A stretch of 64,000 nt of DNA from positions 83,777 to 147,776 of the forward strand of contig NZ_VXDB01000013.1 in assembly GCF_008711325.1 (NCBI RefSeq), written 5' to 3'. Below, piece by piece: positions 45,307 through 55,915 of the stretch (its first letter is position 1; every line of letters begins with the position of its first letter). Made by a program: the position numbers and the translations under genes. The notes below the pieces were generated by a model. That model saw only the letters and a program-made list of their open reading frames with translations. It was not told the origin of the DNA and made no database searches. Source of the DNA: Roseibium sediminis. Its GTDB lineage: Bacteria > Pseudomonadota > Alphaproteobacteria > Rhizobiales > Stappiaceae.

Positions 45307-46392
45307 ATGGCGAAAAAGAAAAAGTTTGTTTTGTCCATTGATGGCGGCGGCGTGCGCGGTCTTATTCCGGTTCGCATTCTGGAATCCATTGAAAGCCGTT
45401 TGGCGCATCGGGGGGTTTCCGTCCCCATGCACCGTGTGTTCGACCTGATGTGCGGCACATCCACGGGCGGCCTGATCACCGCGGCCCTTGCTGCTCCCAA
45501 ACCCGGCGGGGCGAAGGGGGAAGCTGCCGCGACCTTGTCCGATCTTCGAGACTTCTATGAGCGGGACTCGCGGGAAATCTTCTCGCAATCCCTCGGCAAA
45601 CGACTTTCGCGCATGGTCATCAATCCGTTTGGCCTTTTCGACGAGACATATGATGCCCGCCCGCTTGAGCGGATGCTCAAGGACAAGTTTGGCTGGACGT
45701 CCATGGCCAGCGCGCTGACGCATCTGGTGCTGACAGCCTATGACATCGAACGCCGACGGGCCGTGTTCATGACCAACGGTCTGGAAAGCAATGGCAGCCG
45801 GGCGGATGACTATTATTTCTGGCAGGCGGTGCGGGCGACAACCGCAGCCCCTTCCTATTTCGAGCCGGCCCGGGTGGAAAACCTCTCCCGCAAGCAGGAT
45901 GAAGCGCTGATCGACGGCGGCGTTTTCATGAATGATCCGGCTATTGCAGCCTATCTGGAAGCGCGCAAGCTGGGCTGGGATGCGGAAGACATCGTCGTCC
46001 TCTCGCTCGGCACGGGCCATGCCCCGGAAAAGCCGTTCCCTTATGAAGAAGCCATCAACTGGGGTTCGCTGGGCTGGATGCAAATTGCCAAAGGCGTGCC
46101 GCTTTTGTCGATTTTCGCGGATGGCCAAAGCCAGACAGCAAGCTATCAGGCAGAGCACCTGTTCTGCGAAATGGGGTGCACCCGCTACATACGCCTGAAC
46201 GGCGACATTCCGGCGGAAGCGGAAGCGCTGGACAATGCCCGCCCCGGCAACCTGATCCTCTTGAACGGTGCGGCTGACAAGATCATCCGTGACAATACGG
46301 TTCTTCTGGATGAAATCGTCGACATGCTGATTGCGAACTTGCATTCGGACAACGGATCACCTCACTCTGGGTCACTTGTAAACGCTGCCTGA
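45307..46392 (+). CDS. Patatin-like phospholipase
   Basis: A 361-residue lipid acyl hydrolase. The oxyanion motif DGGGVRG at about residues 11-17, the nucleophile elbow GTSTGG at about 51-56 and the catalytic dyad aspartate in LIDGGVF are all present. ATG 45307 with GGGGAA upstream is preferred over an earlier frame opening. No signal peptide is seen. It is not next to a cGAS-like cyclase, so a role as an anti-phage effector is not supported here; membrane lipid turnover or storage is more likely. The next gene starts 17 bp later. Confidence 0.87.
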   Translation: MAKKKKFVLSIDGGGVRGLIPVRILESIESRLAHRGVSVPMHRVFDLMCGTSTGGLITAALAAPKPGGAKGEAAATLSDLRDFYERDSREIFSQSLGKRLSRMVINPFGLFDETYDARPLERMLKDKFGWTSMASALTHLVLTAYDIERRRAVFMTNGLESNGSRADDYYFWQAVRATTAAPSYFEPARVENLSRKQDEALIDGGVFMNDPAIAAYLEARKLGWDAEDIVVLSLGTGHAPEKPFPYEEAINWGSLGWMQIAKGVPLLSIFADGQSQTASYQAEHLFCEMGCTRYIRLNGDIPAEAEALDNARPGNLILLNGAADKIIRDNTVLLDEIVDMLIANLHSDNGSPHSGSLVNAA

Positions 46393-46409
46393 GGAAGGCC
46401 TGCATCATC

Positions 46410-47513
46410 GTGACCAAGACACTCGCCAGCCGCTGTCGGATTGCTGCTGCCACCCTTGTTGGCCTGCTGGCTGCAGGGGCCGCAGCAGCACAAGGGCTTC
46501 CCGTGCCGCAACCAAAGCCGGGTGCGCTTTCCGTGCCCACAAGCACCATCATGCCCGGCCTTGTCGTTCCTGTATCCGATACGGCAGCGGTCCCGATTCC
46601 GATGCGAAAGGCGGCTGTTCCGGAAGGCTACAAGGCAGAGCTTCCCGTCACGCGGATCGCGCTGCGGGGAGACGGGGCTGCCAAGGACTATTTCGGCGCG
46701 GCAGCCCGGCCGGCCAACCTGAAATCCCGCGCCATTGGCTCCTATGCAAAGGGCTGTCTAGCAGGAGGCGCAGCGCTACCGATTGACGGTTCCACATGGC
46801 AGGTCATGCGCCTGTCGCGGAACCGGAACTGGGGCCATCCGGAGTTGATCAACTTTCTGCAGGATCTGGCTGCCGATGCGCCCGGACTGGGGTGGAACGG
46901 CTTGATGGTGGGCGATCTTGCGCAGCCCCGCGGCGGGCCCATGCTGACCGGCCATGCCAGTCACCAGATTGGCCTTGATGCTGATATCTGGTTGCGAGAA
47001 ATGCCGAACCGACGCTTGAGCCCACAGGAGCGCGAGGAAATCTCTGCCATCTCCATGCTCAAGGGGCCGCTTGATGTGGCGGGCGCTGATCGCAGCGTTG
47101 ACCCGACCAAGTGGACGGACGCGCATGCGCGGCTGATCCGCCGGGCGGCTCAGGATCGGCGGGTTGCCCGCATTTTCGTCAATCCGACCATCAAGAAGGC
47201 TCTGTGCGAGTTCGAACGCGGACCTGACAGAACCTGGCTGCGGAAAGTCCGGTCCTGGTGGGGCCATCACTATCATTTCCATGTCCGGCTTTCCTGCCCG
47301 CCAGGCAGTGTCGGTTGCCAGAACCAGAACCCACCCCCACCGGGCGATGGTTGTGGCGAGGACCTTGCCTACTGGCTTTCCGATGAACCCTGGGTGCCGA
47401 AAAAGCCCAAAGACCCGAACAAGAAGCCGGTCGTAACGAAGAAGCGACCGATGCAGTTGTCGGCGCTGCCCAACGATTGCCGGGCTGTCCTTCAGGCAGA
47501 GGCGCAACAATAA
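46410..47513 (+). CDS. mepA: Penicillin-insensitive murein endopeptidase
   Basis: A 367-residue periplasmic LAS-type metallopeptidase that cuts D-Ala-mDAP cross-links in peptidoglycan. A signal peptide (about residues 1-28, ending GAAAAQG) is followed by a proline-rich spacer. The catalytic domain has GHASHQIGLDADIW (zinc histidine and aspartate) and WWGHHYHFHVRLSCP. Paired cysteines near the C-terminus fit disulfides. It starts with GTG at 46410. The C-terminal 45 residues are a basic tail. Confidence 0.92.
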   Translation: MTKTLASRCRIAAATLVGLLAAGAAAAQGLPVPQPKPGALSVPTSTIMPGLVVPVSDTAAVPIPMRKAAVPEGYKAELPVTRIALRGDGAAKDYFGAAARPANLKSRAIGSYAKGCLAGGAALPIDGSTWQVMRLSRNRNWGHPELINFLQDLAADAPGLGWNGLMVGDLAQPRGGPMLTGHASHQIGLDADIWLREMPNRRLSPQEREEISAISMLKGPLDVAGADRSVDPTKWTDAHARLIRRAAQDRRVARIFVNPTIKKALCEFERGPDRTWLRKVRSWWGHHYHFHVRLSCPPGSVGCQNQNPPPPGDGCGEDLAYWLSDEPWVPKKPKDPNKKPVVTKKRPMQLSALPNDCRAVLQAEAQQ

Positions 47514-47592
47514 GGAAAAAGTTGCAGGATTTCGGCTTCATATCGCGCTCATTCCACTAGGCGAAACGCAAATGCAGTGGTAAACGGGCGCC

Positions 47593-49398
47593 ATGACGAG
47601 CGAACCGATTTCCAACATCCGCAACTTCTCCATCGTGGCCCATATCGACCACGGAAAGTCGACCCTTGCCGACCGGCTCATCCAGATGACCGGAACGCTG
47701 ACTGATCGGGAAATGACCGAGCAGGTTCTCGATTCCATGGATATCGAGAAAGAGCGTGGGATCACCATCAAGGCGCAGACCGTCCGGCTGATCTACAACG
47801 CACAGGATGGACAGCAGTACATCCTGAACCTGATCGACACCCCGGGCCACGTTGACTTTGCCTATGAAGTGTCGCGCTCCCTTGCCGCTTGCGAAGGCTC
47901 CCTTCTGGTGGTCGATGCTTCGCAGGGCGTGGAAGCACAGACGCTTGCCAACGTTTATCAGGCGATCGACAACGACCACGAGATCGTCACCGTTCTCAAC
48001 AAGATCGACCTTCCGGCAGCTGAACCTGACCGGATCAAGGAACAGATCGAGGATGTGATCGGCATCGACACGTCACAAGCCTGCATGATCTCGGCCAAGA
48101 CCGGTTTGGGTGTCGACACGGTTCTGGAAGCGATCGTCAAGCAATTGCCGCCCCCGCAGGGCAACCCGACCGGCACGTTGAAGGCGATGCTGGTCGACAG
48201 CTGGTACGACACCTATCTCGGCGTGATGGTCATGGTCCGCATGATCGATGGTTCCCTCAAGCGCGGCCAACGCGTGAAGATGATGGGCACCGGTGCGGTC
48301 TACGACATCGATCGTGTGGGCGTGATGACGCCGAAGTTCCTTCAGGTGGACGAGCTGCGCGCTGGCGAGATCGGCGTGATCACCGCCTCCATCAAGGAAG
48401 TGGCGGACACCCGCGTCGGTGACACGATCACCCTCGACAGAGCCACGAACGTAGAAGCGCTGCCGGGCTTCAAGCCTGCCCAGCCGGTGGTGTTCTGCGG
48501 TCTCTTCCCGGTCGATGCCAACGACTTTGAGGACCTGCGCGCTGCCATGGGCAAGCTGCGCCTCAACGACGCCAGCTTCTCCTTCGAGATGGAAACCTCA
48601 GCCGCGCTCGGTTTCGGCTTCCGCTGTGGCTTCCTTGGGCTGCTTCACCTGGAAATCGTTCAGGAGCGCCTGTCCCGCGAATTCGATCTTGATCTGATCG
48701 CAACAGCTCCGTCCGTGGTCTACCAGATGACCTTGACCGACGGGACCGAGATGGAACTGCACAATCCGGCCGACATGCCGGACATCGTGAAGATCCGCGA
48801 GATCCGCGAGCCGTGGATTCGCGCCAACATCATGACCCCGGATGAGTTTCTCGGCGGCATCCTGAAACTGTGCCAGGAGCGACGTGGCCTGCAGATCGAT
48901 CTGGCCTATGTCGGCTCCCGCGCGATGGTGACCTATGACTTGCCGCTCAACGAAGTCGTGTTCGATTTCTATGACCGGCTGAAGTCGATTTCCAAGGGCT
49001 ACGCCTCGTTCGACTACCAGATTTCCGACTATCGCGAAGGCGACCTCGTTAAGATGTCGATCCTCGTGAACGAAGAGCCGGTCGATGCCTTGTCCGTTCT
49101 GGTTCACAAGTCACAGGCGGAACGTCGTGGCCGCGCCATGGTGGAGAAGCTGAAAGAGCTAATCCCGCGCCACATGTTCAAGATCCCGATTCAGGCAGCT
49201 ATCGGTGGCAAGGTGATTGCCCGCGAAACCCTGTCGGCCCTGCGCAAGGACGTGACCGCAAAATGTTACGGCGGTGACGCCACACGTAAGCGCAAGCTTC
49301 TGGAAAAGCAGAAGGCGGGCAAGAAGAAGATGCGCCAGTTCGGCAAGGTCGAGATTCCGCAGGAGGCCTTCATTCAGGCCCTCAAGATGGATGATTAA
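47593..49398 (+). CDS. lepA: Elongation factor 4 (back-translocating GTPase LepA)
   Basis: A 601-residue translational GTPase. The G1 motif [14 protein letters not shown] is at about residues 18-31, the switch region [10 protein letters not shown]3 DTPGHVDF and G4 NKID. The C-terminal LepA-specific domain ends [17 protein letters not shown]. Length matches E. coli LepA (599). It stands alone between mepA and the YjdM-like gene, about 50 bp from the latter. Confidence 0.98.
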   Translation: MTSEPISNIRNFSIVAHIDHGKSTLADRLIQMTGTLTDREMTEQVLDSMDIEKERGITIKAQTVRLIYNAQDGQQYILNLIDTPGHVDFAYEVSRSLAACEGSLLVVDASQGVEAQTLANVYQAIDNDHEIVTVLNKIDLPAAEPDRIKEQIEDVIGIDTSQACMISAKTGLGVDTVLEAIVKQLPPPQGNPTGTLKAMLVDSWYDTYLGVMVMVRMIDGSLKRGQRVKMMGTGAVYDIDRVGVMTPKFLQVDELRAGEIGVITASIKEVADTRVGDTITLDRATNVEALPGFKPAQPVVFCGLFPVDANDFEDLRAAMGKLRLNDASFSFEMETSAALGFGFRCGFLGLLHLEIVQERLSREFDLDLIATAPSVVYQMTLTDGTEMELHNPADMPDIVKIREIREPWIRANIMTPDEFLGGILKLCQERRGLQIDLAYVGSRAMVTYDLPLNEVVFDFYDRLKSISKGYASFDYQISDYREGDLVKMSILVNEEPVDALSVLVHKSQAERRGRAMVEKLKELIPRHMFKIPIQAAIGGKVIARETLSALRKDVTAKCYGGDATRKRKLLEKQKAGKKKMRQFGKVEIPQEAFIQALKMDD

Positions 49399-49448
49399 GG
49401 CCGGGCACGAACGGTCTCGACCTGATCATCGGAAAACAGGACCTCGGC

Positions 49449-50027
49449 ATGAGCATTGATCGCGAACTGCAGACCCGTGCGGACGGGAAGTGCGAGCTGT
49501 GCGGTGCTACAGAGACGCTTTCGACCTTGGCAGTCGGACCGGACGCGGATGGCACGGCAGCGACTTCGGTTCTGGTTTGCGAGACCTGCGGTGACCAGAT
49601 CAGCGCGACTTCGGACCCCGATGCCAGCCATCTGCGTTGCCTGAATGAAAGCGCCTGGAGCCAGGTACCAGCTGTTCAAGTTACCGCTTGGCGGCTTTTG
49701 TCCCGCATGGGCGACGAAGCCTGGGCGCGTGAATTGCTGGAGATGATTTATCTCGACGATGAAACGCTTGCCTGGGCAAAAGCCGGCATGGCGGCAGGAA
49801 CGAACGGCGACACTGTCATCCACAAGGATACTCACGGCGCGGTTCTGTCTGCCGGAGACACCGTGACCCTGATCAAGGACCTCAAGGTCAAGGGCGCGAA
49901 CTTTACGGCCAAGCGGGGCACTGCGGTTCGCAATATCGCTCTGGTGCCGGACAATGCCGGACAGATTGAGGGACGCGTCAACGACCAGCGAATTGTGATC
50001 CTGACCGAGTTCGTTAAGAAGGCCTGA
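49449..50027 (+). CDS. PhnA/YjdM-like zinc-ribbon protein
   Basis: A 192-residue protein. The N-terminal zinc ribbon has CELCGA (residues about 16-21) and CETCGD (about 44-49). The C-terminal SH3-like PhnA domain has GDTVTLIKDLKVKGANFTAKRGT and ends LTEFVKKA. Although called PhnA, this family is not the phosphonoacetate hydrolase; its function is unproven. It ends before a strong terminator. Confidence 0.87.
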   Translation: MSIDRELQTRADGKCELCGATETLSTLAVGPDADGTAATSVLVCETCGDQISATSDPDASHLRCLNESAWSQVPAVQVTAWRLLSRMGDEAWARELLEMIYLDDETLAWAKAGMAAGTNGDTVIHKDTHGAVLSAGDTVTLIKDLKVKGANFTAKRGTAVRNIALVPDNAGQIEGRVNDQRIVILTEFVKKA

Positions 50028-50065
50028 CCTCAACCGGCGGCCTCCTGACACAAGGCAAGAAACAC

Positions 50066-50106
50066 AAAACGGCGCTCAGATCATCTGGCGCCGTTTTCAT
50101 TTTTCA
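50066..50106 (+). terminator. Intrinsic terminator after the YjdM-like gene
   Basis: A 10-bp stem AAAACGGCGC / GCGCCGTTTT with an inner CAGA/TCTG extension, followed by CATTTTT. Also usable for the opposing small ORF. Confidence 0.88.
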
Positions 50107-50145
50107 GATCAAAATGATCACGTCCGTTCGGGACGAAGTCTTACC

Positions 50146-50283
50146 TTATCGCCGATTGAGCGGCAGATCTGCCAGTTCGCGCTGGGTCATGCGCTGAACC
50201 ATCGGATGAGACATCGGATCGGTCCGGTCGTAAGACTGGAAGCGGGTGGGAGAGCCCATATAGCGTGTGAACAGTTTCATCAT
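50146..50283 (-). CDS. Small DUF1127-like protein (45 aa), divergent from a LysR gene
   Basis: A short frame encoding a basic protein that ends RMTQRELADLPLNRR, resembling the C-terminal signature of DUF1127 (YjiS-like) proteins. AAGGA sits 9 nt ahead of the ATG at 50283; a second ATG at 50292 abuts it. It faces the GcvA-type LysR gene across 126 bp. Small DUF1127 genes are known targets of VtlR/LsrB-type LysR regulators in related alphaproteobacteria, where they affect sRNA-linked metabolism and virulence. Identity is moderately sure. Confidence 0.55.
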   Translation of the reverse strand: MMKLFTRYMGSPTRFQSYDRTDPMSHPMVQRMTQRELADLPLNRR

Positions 50284-50409
50284 GAGTTTCATTCCTTTTA
50301 TTTTTCTTGCGTTGCCAAACCCCGTATGGATTTAGCTATGCTCTTAAAATAGGAGCTTTTTCGCGAATTAAAATCGACTTCTTCTGTTTTTTGCTTTAGT
50401 TTTTCTAAA

Positions 50410-51351
50410 ATGAATGATCTCAATCGCATCCATCTTTCCGGCCTGCGTGCCGTTGAGGCTGTCGGGCGCCTTGGAAGCCTCAAGGCGGCTGCCGAAGAGC
50501 TTGGCGTAACCATGGGCGCCGTGAGCCAGCAACTGCAAAAGACAGAAGCCCAATTGGGGGTAACGCTGTTCGAGCGGCAAAATCGTGCCCTTGTTCCCAC
50601 CCCGCATTTGAAGGCCATGCAGCCGCACCTCACCTCGGCCATGTCATCGCTGTCGACAGCGGTCGCCGTTACCCGGCGTGGACGCGAAGATGCCTTGACG
50701 ATCTCCGTCGCGCCGGTCTTTGCGGGCAAGTGGCTGGTCTGGCACCTGAAGACCTTCAACAAGGCCAATCCGGATGTACGGGTTCGCGTTGAGGCCACCA
50801 ACAAGCTGGTCGATCCAAACACCAGCGACATCGATCTTTGCATCCGTGTGGGACGGGGTCCCTATCCCGGCCTTCGGGCGGAGAAGCTCCTGAGCCAGCG
50901 TGTGTTCCCGGTTTGCAGCCCCGCTCTTGCCAAACATATCCGCACGCCGGCCGATATCTGCAAGCTGCCCATCATTCAGGATCAGGATCAGAACAACGAC
51001 TGGAAGACCTGGTTCGGTCACTTCGGGCTAGAGGTCACCTTGCCGGAGGACGGTCCATCCTATTCTGACGGCGCTCTGTGTCTGGATGCAGCCATTGCCG
51101 GCCAAGGGGTCTTTCTTGCGTGGGAAACCCTTGCTGTTTATGCGGTGAAGACCGGCCAGCTGATTTCGCCATTCCCCGACCGCCCTGCGACAGGCCTGTT
51201 CTACTGGCTGATCACTGGTTCCACAGCACCGCAGACAAATGCCAAGCGCGCCTTCTCCAAATGGCTCAAGGAAGAACTGCAGGAGTCGATTGGCCGCCAG
51301 AAAGGCAGCGATGTGGTTGTAGACCCCGCTCAGATCCCGAAGATCGGATAA
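50410..51351 (+). CDS. LysR-family regulator, GcvA/VtlR-like
   Basis: A 313-residue LysR-type regulator. The winged helix-turn-helix is LSGLRAVEAVGRLGSLKAAA through LGVTMGAVSQQLQKTEAQLG (residues 9-48), followed by a periplasmic-binding-like effector domain. The GcvA style is clear from LFERQNRALVPT and the absence of an obvious operon partner. The ATG has no good ribosome-binding site and may be leaderless. It faces the DUF1127-like small gene, its likely target. Confidence 0.87.
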   Translation: MNDLNRIHLSGLRAVEAVGRLGSLKAAAEELGVTMGAVSQQLQKTEAQLGVTLFERQNRALVPTPHLKAMQPHLTSAMSSLSTAVAVTRRGREDALTISVAPVFAGKWLVWHLKTFNKANPDVRVRVEATNKLVDPNTSDIDLCIRVGRGPYPGLRAEKLLSQRVFPVCSPALAKHIRTPADICKLPIIQDQDQNNDWKTWFGHFGLEVTLPEDGPSYSDGALCLDAAIAGQGVFLAWETLAVYAVKTGQLISPFPDRPATGLFYWLITGSTAPQTNAKRAFSKWLKEELQESIGRQKGSDVVVDPAQIPKIG

Positions 51352-51368
51352 AGGCAGGGCTTGCCTTT
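51350..51368 (+). terminator. Hairpin at the LysR stop codon
   Basis: A perfect 7-bp stem AAAGGCA / TGCCTTT with a 5-nt loop overlaps the stop. It lacks a clear T-run. The remaining 276 bp to pheS show no convincing gene. Confidence 0.35.
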
Positions 51369-51644
51369 CCCGACCGTCTTTGTAGAGTGCGCGGCATGAA
51401 CACTTTGGGTCGCCACGACAATACTGCCCTTGAACGCGCAAATCCTGCGCGGCAGATCCGTCTTGTCGAACTGCAGGGCCCTGCCTGCGGACGATTTATA
51501 CGCTGAGCCCTTTCACATCCTCGACATCTTCGCGCAAATCAGATGCGCGAGAGAGTAGCGGATGTACATTTTTCTGATAAAACACCGAACCACTCCCGTT
51601 TGACACCAAACGCGATCATTCGCGACAGGACGCACGAAGACCGC

Positions 51645-52727
51645 ATGTCCCAACTAGACACTCTCAAATCCGAACTTCTGGCTGCGATTGAAGGCGCCGG
51701 AACCGAAGCCGCTCTTGAAGAGATCCGTGTCTCCGCACTCGGCAAGAAGGGCAGCATTTCCGAGCAGATGAAAACACTCGGCAAGATGAGCCCGGAAGGG
51801 CGCAAGACCATGGGTCCTGCCCTCAACGCGCTGAAGTCCGACGTCACCGACGCCATTGCCGCTCGCAAGACCGTTCTTGAGGAATCCGCCCTTGAGGCCC
51901 GCCTGCAGAGCGAGACCGTCGATGTTACCTTGCCGCTGCGTGCTTCCCCTGTGGAAACGGGCCGCATTCACCCGGTCAGCCAGGTGATCGACGAACTGAC
52001 GGCGATCTTCGCCGACATGGGCTTTTCCGTTGCCGAAGGGCCGGACATTGAGACCGATGAACTAAACTTCACCGCGCTCAACTTCCCCGAAGGCCACCCG
52101 GCGCGCGAGATGCACGACACGTTCTTCTTCAACCCCAAGGAAGACGGCGAACGTCTGCTGCTTCGCACCCATACGTCGCCGGTGCAGATCCGCACGATGC
52201 GCAGCCAGCAGCCGCCGACCCGCGTGATCATTCCGGGCCGGACCTATCGTTGCGACAGTGACCAGACCCATACACCAATGTTCCATCAGGTCGAAGGGCT
52301 TGTGATCGACAAGGGATCGCATTTCGGTCACCTGAAGTGGATCCTGGAAGAATTCTGCAAGGCCTTCTTCGAGGTCGACAACATCAAGATGCGCTTCCGC
52401 CCGTCCTTCTTCCCCTTCACGGAACCGTCCATGGAGGTCGATATTCAGTGCGATCGTTCTGGCGGCGAAGTGAAGATCGGCGAAGGCAGCGACTGGCTGG
52501 AAATTCTTGGCTGCGGCATGGTTCATCCGAACGTCATCCGCAATTGCGGCCTCGATCCAGACGAGTATCAGGGCTTTGCGTGGGGCATGGGCATCGACCG
52601 CATCGCCATGCTGAAATACGGCATGCCGGACCTGCGTGACTTCTTTGATGCGGACGTGCGCTGGGTCCAGCACTACGGCTTCCGCCCGCTTGATCTTCCG
52701 ACCCTGTTCGGCGGCCTGTCCTCGTGA
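51645..52727 (+). CDS. pheS: Phenylalanyl-tRNA synthetase alpha subunit
   Basis: A 360-residue catalytic subunit that charges tRNA-Phe. An N-terminal coiled coil (residues about 1-85) precedes the class II core: motif 1 around [13 protein letters not shown], motif 2 in [20 protein letters not shown], and motif 3 near the C-terminal [17 protein letters not shown]. The ATG at 51645 starts the conserved [12 protein letters not shown]; the longer frame is spurious. It shares an operon with a membrane protein gene and pheT. Confidence 0.97.
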   Translation: MSQLDTLKSELLAAIEGAGTEAALEEIRVSALGKKGSISEQMKTLGKMSPEGRKTMGPALNALKSDVTDAIAARKTVLEESALEARLQSETVDVTLPLRASPVETGRIHPVSQVIDELTAIFADMGFSVAEGPDIETDELNFTALNFPEGHPAREMHDTFFFNPKEDGERLLLRTHTSPVQIRTMRSQQPPTRVIIPGRTYRCDSDQTHTPMFHQVEGLVIDKGSHFGHLKWILEEFCKAFFEVDNIKMRFRPSFFPFTEPSMEVDIQCDRSGGEVKIGEGSDWLEILGCGMVHPNVIRNCGLDPDEYQGFAWGMGIDRIAMLKYGMPDLRDFFDADVRWVQHYGFRPLDLPTLFGGLSS

Positions 52728-52762
52728 TCGCCGCGTTTCCAATTCGAAGAAGACCTTTTTCC

Positions 52763-53416
52763 ATGCCGCTTCTATCCAGATTGATTGCAACCCTGCTGTT
52801 GACCTTCATGGCCTCTGCAGCACTTGCGCAGACCGCCGATCAGGACACCCGTGTCGCAACACCGACTTCCTTCATGGAGGCCTGTGCCGACAAGATCGAG
52901 AACCGGGGACGCCTGCGGTTCTGTGGCGAGTACTTCCGCGAAAAGCTGGGCACACAGGCTGATGCCCTGCTGTATCTTCGCGACCGCATCACCGGCCTGC
53001 GTGCCTCTCACGAAGAGGCCGCCGCCGAGAAATACAAGAGCTTCCTGTCCGCGATCTATATCGTCGCCTTTCTGACGATCTGTTCCATGGTTCTGGTTGC
53101 CAGCGACCGCCGGATCGGTGGCACGGCGAAATGGGCCAGCCTTGCAAGTTCGGCGGCTCTTTTTGTGATGATCGTCGTGGTCGCCATTGGCTGGCTCGGC
53201 AAGTATCGCGCCGAATATGCGGCGCAGATCGAACTGGGCATGCTGCGTGACCGGATCGAGACCGAAGCGGCACAGGCGATTTCGACAGGCCGCCAGATTA
53301 CCCCGGAGCTGGTGCAGAGCTGGACCATCGAAATGTCGGAAATCGGTCGGCGTTTTGCGCAGAACTATGCCGAGGCCTCGACCCTGCCGGACATGGAACG
53401 ATTTAGCGGCAACTGA
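52763..53416 (+). CDS. Membrane protein of unknown function between pheS and pheT
   Basis: A 217-residue protein I cannot assign to a function. A signal peptide (MPLLSRLIATLLLTFMASAA, cleavage near ALAQ) is followed by a short periplasmic part with two cysteines, two membrane segments (about residues 94-112 and 123-145) and a helical C-terminal tail. A GTG at 52724 overlapping the pheS stop is an alternative start. Its place inside the pheST operon suggests co-expression rather than a tRNA-charging role. Confidence 0.75.
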   Translation: MPLLSRLIATLLLTFMASAALAQTADQDTRVATPTSFMEACADKIENRGRLRFCGEYFREKLGTQADALLYLRDRITGLRASHEEAAAEKYKSFLSAIYIVAFLTICSMVLVASDRRIGGTAKWASLASSAALFVMIVVVAIGWLGKYRAEYAAQIELGMLRDRIETEAAQAISTGRQITPELVQSWTIEMSEIGRRFAQNYAEASTLPDMERFSGN

Positions 53417-53497
53417 CCGCGAGCTGAACCGAAATTCAGGCTGGCAGGAAGGCTGACAAAGCCGCCGCAGCCCTAGGACACGAAAAGAGCTGAACCG

Positions 53498-55915
53498 ATG
53501 AAATTCACCTTGTCCTGGCTCAAGGACCACCTTGAGACCGATGCAAGCCTCGACGAGATCGTCGAAAAACTGACCATGATCGGCCTTGAAGTCGAGGAAG
53601 TCACCAATCGCGCCGACCGCCTGAAGCCCTTCCGGATTGCCAAGGTCGTCGATGCCGAACAGCATCCGAACGCCGACCGCCTGCGCGTTCTGAAAGTGGA
53701 TGCAGGCGACGGAGAGCTGTTGCAGATTGTGTGCGGCGCACCGAATGCCCGCAAGGGGCTTGTCGGTGTTCTCGGTCGCCCCGGCGACTATGTGCCCGGC
53801 CTTGATGTCACTCTCTCTGTCGGCAAAATCCGCGACGTGGAAAGCTTCGGCATGATGTGCTCGGAGCGGGAGCTGGAGCTTTCAGAAGAGCATGATGGCA
53901 TCATCGATCTGCCGGAAGACGCTCCGGTTGGCGAAAGCTATGCCAAGTGGATGGGCCTTGACGATCCGATCATCGAAATCGGACTGACCCCCAACCGCCC
54001 GGATTGTACCGGCGTCTATGGTATTGCGCGTGATCTGGCGGCTGCCGGTCTCGGCAAGCTCAAGGAACGCCCGCACAACCAGACCCGTGGCACGTTCCCT
54101 TGCCCGACCAATGTTCGTCTGGATTTCGGCGACACGCCTGCGCTTTGCAAGGCCTTCGGCCTTCGGCTGGTCAAGGGTGTCAAGAATGGTCCATCCCCGA
54201 AATGGATGCAGGACCGTCTGGTTGCCATCGGTCTTCGCCCCATCAATACGCTGGTCGACATCACCAACTACATGACCTTCGATCAGGGTCGGCCGCTGCA
54301 TGTGTTTGATGCCGATAAGGTTGCCGGTGACCTCGTCGTGCGGCGCGGCCATGCTGGCGAGACCATCGAGGGCCTCAATGGCAAGACCTACACGGTCGAT
54401 GAGACCATGTGCGTGATTGCCGATGACAATGCGGTTGAGAGCCTCGGCGGCATTCTGGGCGGCGAGATTTCAGGCTGCACGGACGAGACAACCAACGTAC
54501 TGATCGAATCTGCTCTTTGGGACGAGAACGGCATTGCCGCAACGGGTCGCAAGCTCGGCGTGAACACGGATGCCCGTTATCGTTTCGAGCGCGGTGTTGA
54601 TCCAAACTACATGCTGCCGGGACTGGAAGCTGCGACGAAGCTCGTTGTCGACCTGTGCGGCGGCGAAGCCTCGCAGATCACGCAGGCCGGGGAAGTGCCG
54701 GACACGAGCCGCATCATCGATTTCCCTTATGCGGAAGTGAAGCGGCTGTCCGGTATCGATGCTCCGGTTCCCGAGATGAACCTTGTGCTGAAGTCTCTCG
54801 GCTTCTGGATCACCGGCTCCGGCGACACCGTCAAGGTTGCCCCGCCAAGCTGGCGCCCGGACATCGAGGGCAAGGCCGATCTGGTGGAAGAGATCGTCCG
54901 CATCCTCGGTCTCGACCGTGTTCCGTCAACGCCGCTGCCGCGGACCGATACGGTGACCGCTCAGGTGCTGACACCGGGGCAGATCCGTCGTTCCCGCGCC
55001 CGCCGCTCCCTGGCGTCTCGCGGCATGAACGAGGCCGTCACCTGGTCCTTCATCTCACACGATCAGGCCGTCCTGTTCGGTGGTGGAGCAGACGCGCTTG
55101 TGCTGGCAAACCCGATTTCCTCGGACATGTCGGACATGCGCCCGACGCTTCTTGCCGGGCTTTTGACAGCCGCCCAGCGCAATGCAGACCGCGGCTTCCC
55201 GGATGCGGCCCTTTTTGAGGTCGGACAGGTGTTCCTCGGCGACAAGCCGGAAGATCAGAAGATGGTGGCAGCAGGGGTGCGTCGTGGCAGCGCGGCTCAC
55301 GAAGGCTCTGGACGCCATTGGGCAGGCTCTGCTGACGCAGTGTCGGTGTTCGATGCCAAGGCCGATGCAGAAGCCGCACTGGCCGCCATCGGCGCGCCTG
55401 TCGACAAGCTGCAGGTTTACCGCGACGCCCCGGACTATTTCCATCCCGGCCGCTCCGGCGCGTTGAAGCTTGGCCCGAAGAACACGCTGGCCGTCTTCGG
55501 GGAGGTTCATCCGCGCACTCTCAAGGCTCTCGACGTGGACGGCCCTGTTGTTGCGTTCGAGATCTATCTGGATGCCCTGCCGCAGCCGAAAAACAAGGCA
55601 ACCCGTTCAAAGGGCCAGCTGCAGTCTTCGGACCTGATGCCGGTACGCCGCGACTTTGCCTTTGTCGTCAATGACGACGTGGATGCGGAAACACTGCTGA
55701 AGGCAGCTCGTGGAGCAGACAAGGCCCTCGTCAAGGACGTGACCCTGTTTGACGTCTACAAGGGCAAGGGCGTGGATGGGAGCCAGAAATCGCTGGCAAT
55801 CGACGTGTTGCTGCAGCCGGTCAAGAAGACCCTCACAGAGGAAGATATTGACGCGGTTTCGAAGAAGATCATTGCGTCAGTCGAGAAGGCAACGGGTGGA
55901 ACCCTGCGCGGCTAA
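53498..55915 (+). CDS. pheT: Phenylalanyl-tRNA synthetase beta subunit
   Basis: An 805-residue subunit. It has an N-terminal tRNA-binding EMAP-II-like domain (about residues 40-150, including CSERELELS), the B3/B4 editing domain with its conserved RPLHVFD, a B5 domain and the catalytic-like core. A C-terminal ferredoxin-fold anticodon-binding domain starts near [15 protein letters not shown]. Length matches family members. It follows the membrane protein gene by 81 bp. The stop is directly followed by a palindromic repeat. Confidence 0.97.
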   Translation: MKFTLSWLKDHLETDASLDEIVEKLTMIGLEVEEVTNRADRLKPFRIAKVVDAEQHPNADRLRVLKVDAGDGELLQIVCGAPNARKGLVGVLGRPGDYVPGLDVTLSVGKIRDVESFGMMCSERELELSEEHDGIIDLPEDAPVGESYAKWMGLDDPIIEIGLTPNRPDCTGVYGIARDLAAAGLGKLKERPHNQTRGTFPCPTNVRLDFGDTPALCKAFGLRLVKGVKNGPSPKWMQDRLVAIGLRPINTLVDITNYMTFDQGRPLHVFDADKVAGDLVVRRGHAGETIEGLNGKTYTVDETMCVIADDNAVESLGGILGGEISGCTDETTNVLIESALWDENGIAATGRKLGVNTDARYRFERGVDPNYMLPGLEAATKLVVDLCGGEASQITQAGEVPDTSRIIDFPYAEVKRLSGIDAPVPEMNLVLKSLGFWITGSGDTVKVAPPSWRPDIEGKADLVEEIVRILGLDRVPSTPLPRTDTVTAQVLTPGQIRRSRARRSLASRGMNEAVTWSFISHDQAVLFGGGADALVLANPISSDMSDMRPTLLAGLLTAAQRNADRGFPDAALFEVGQVFLGDKPEDQKMVAAGVRRGSAAHEGSGRHWAGSADAVSVFDAKADAEAALAAIGAPVDKLQVYRDAPDYFHPGRSGALKLGPKNTLAVFGEVHPRTLKALDVDGPVVAFEIYLDALPQPKNKATRSKGQLQSSDLMPVRRDFAFVVNDDVDAETLLKAARGADKALVKDVTLFDVYKGKGVDGSQKSLAIDVLLQPVKKTLTEEDIDAVSKKIIASVEKATGGTLRG

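Noticed and set aside
45307..46392. CBASS-type anti-phage operon
   Set aside because: No nucleotidyl cyclase or accessory gene flanks the patatin; neighbours are an M42 peptidase and mepA.
51396..51506. A 36-codon frame between the LysR gene and pheS
   Set aside because: No ribosome-binding site or conserved signature.
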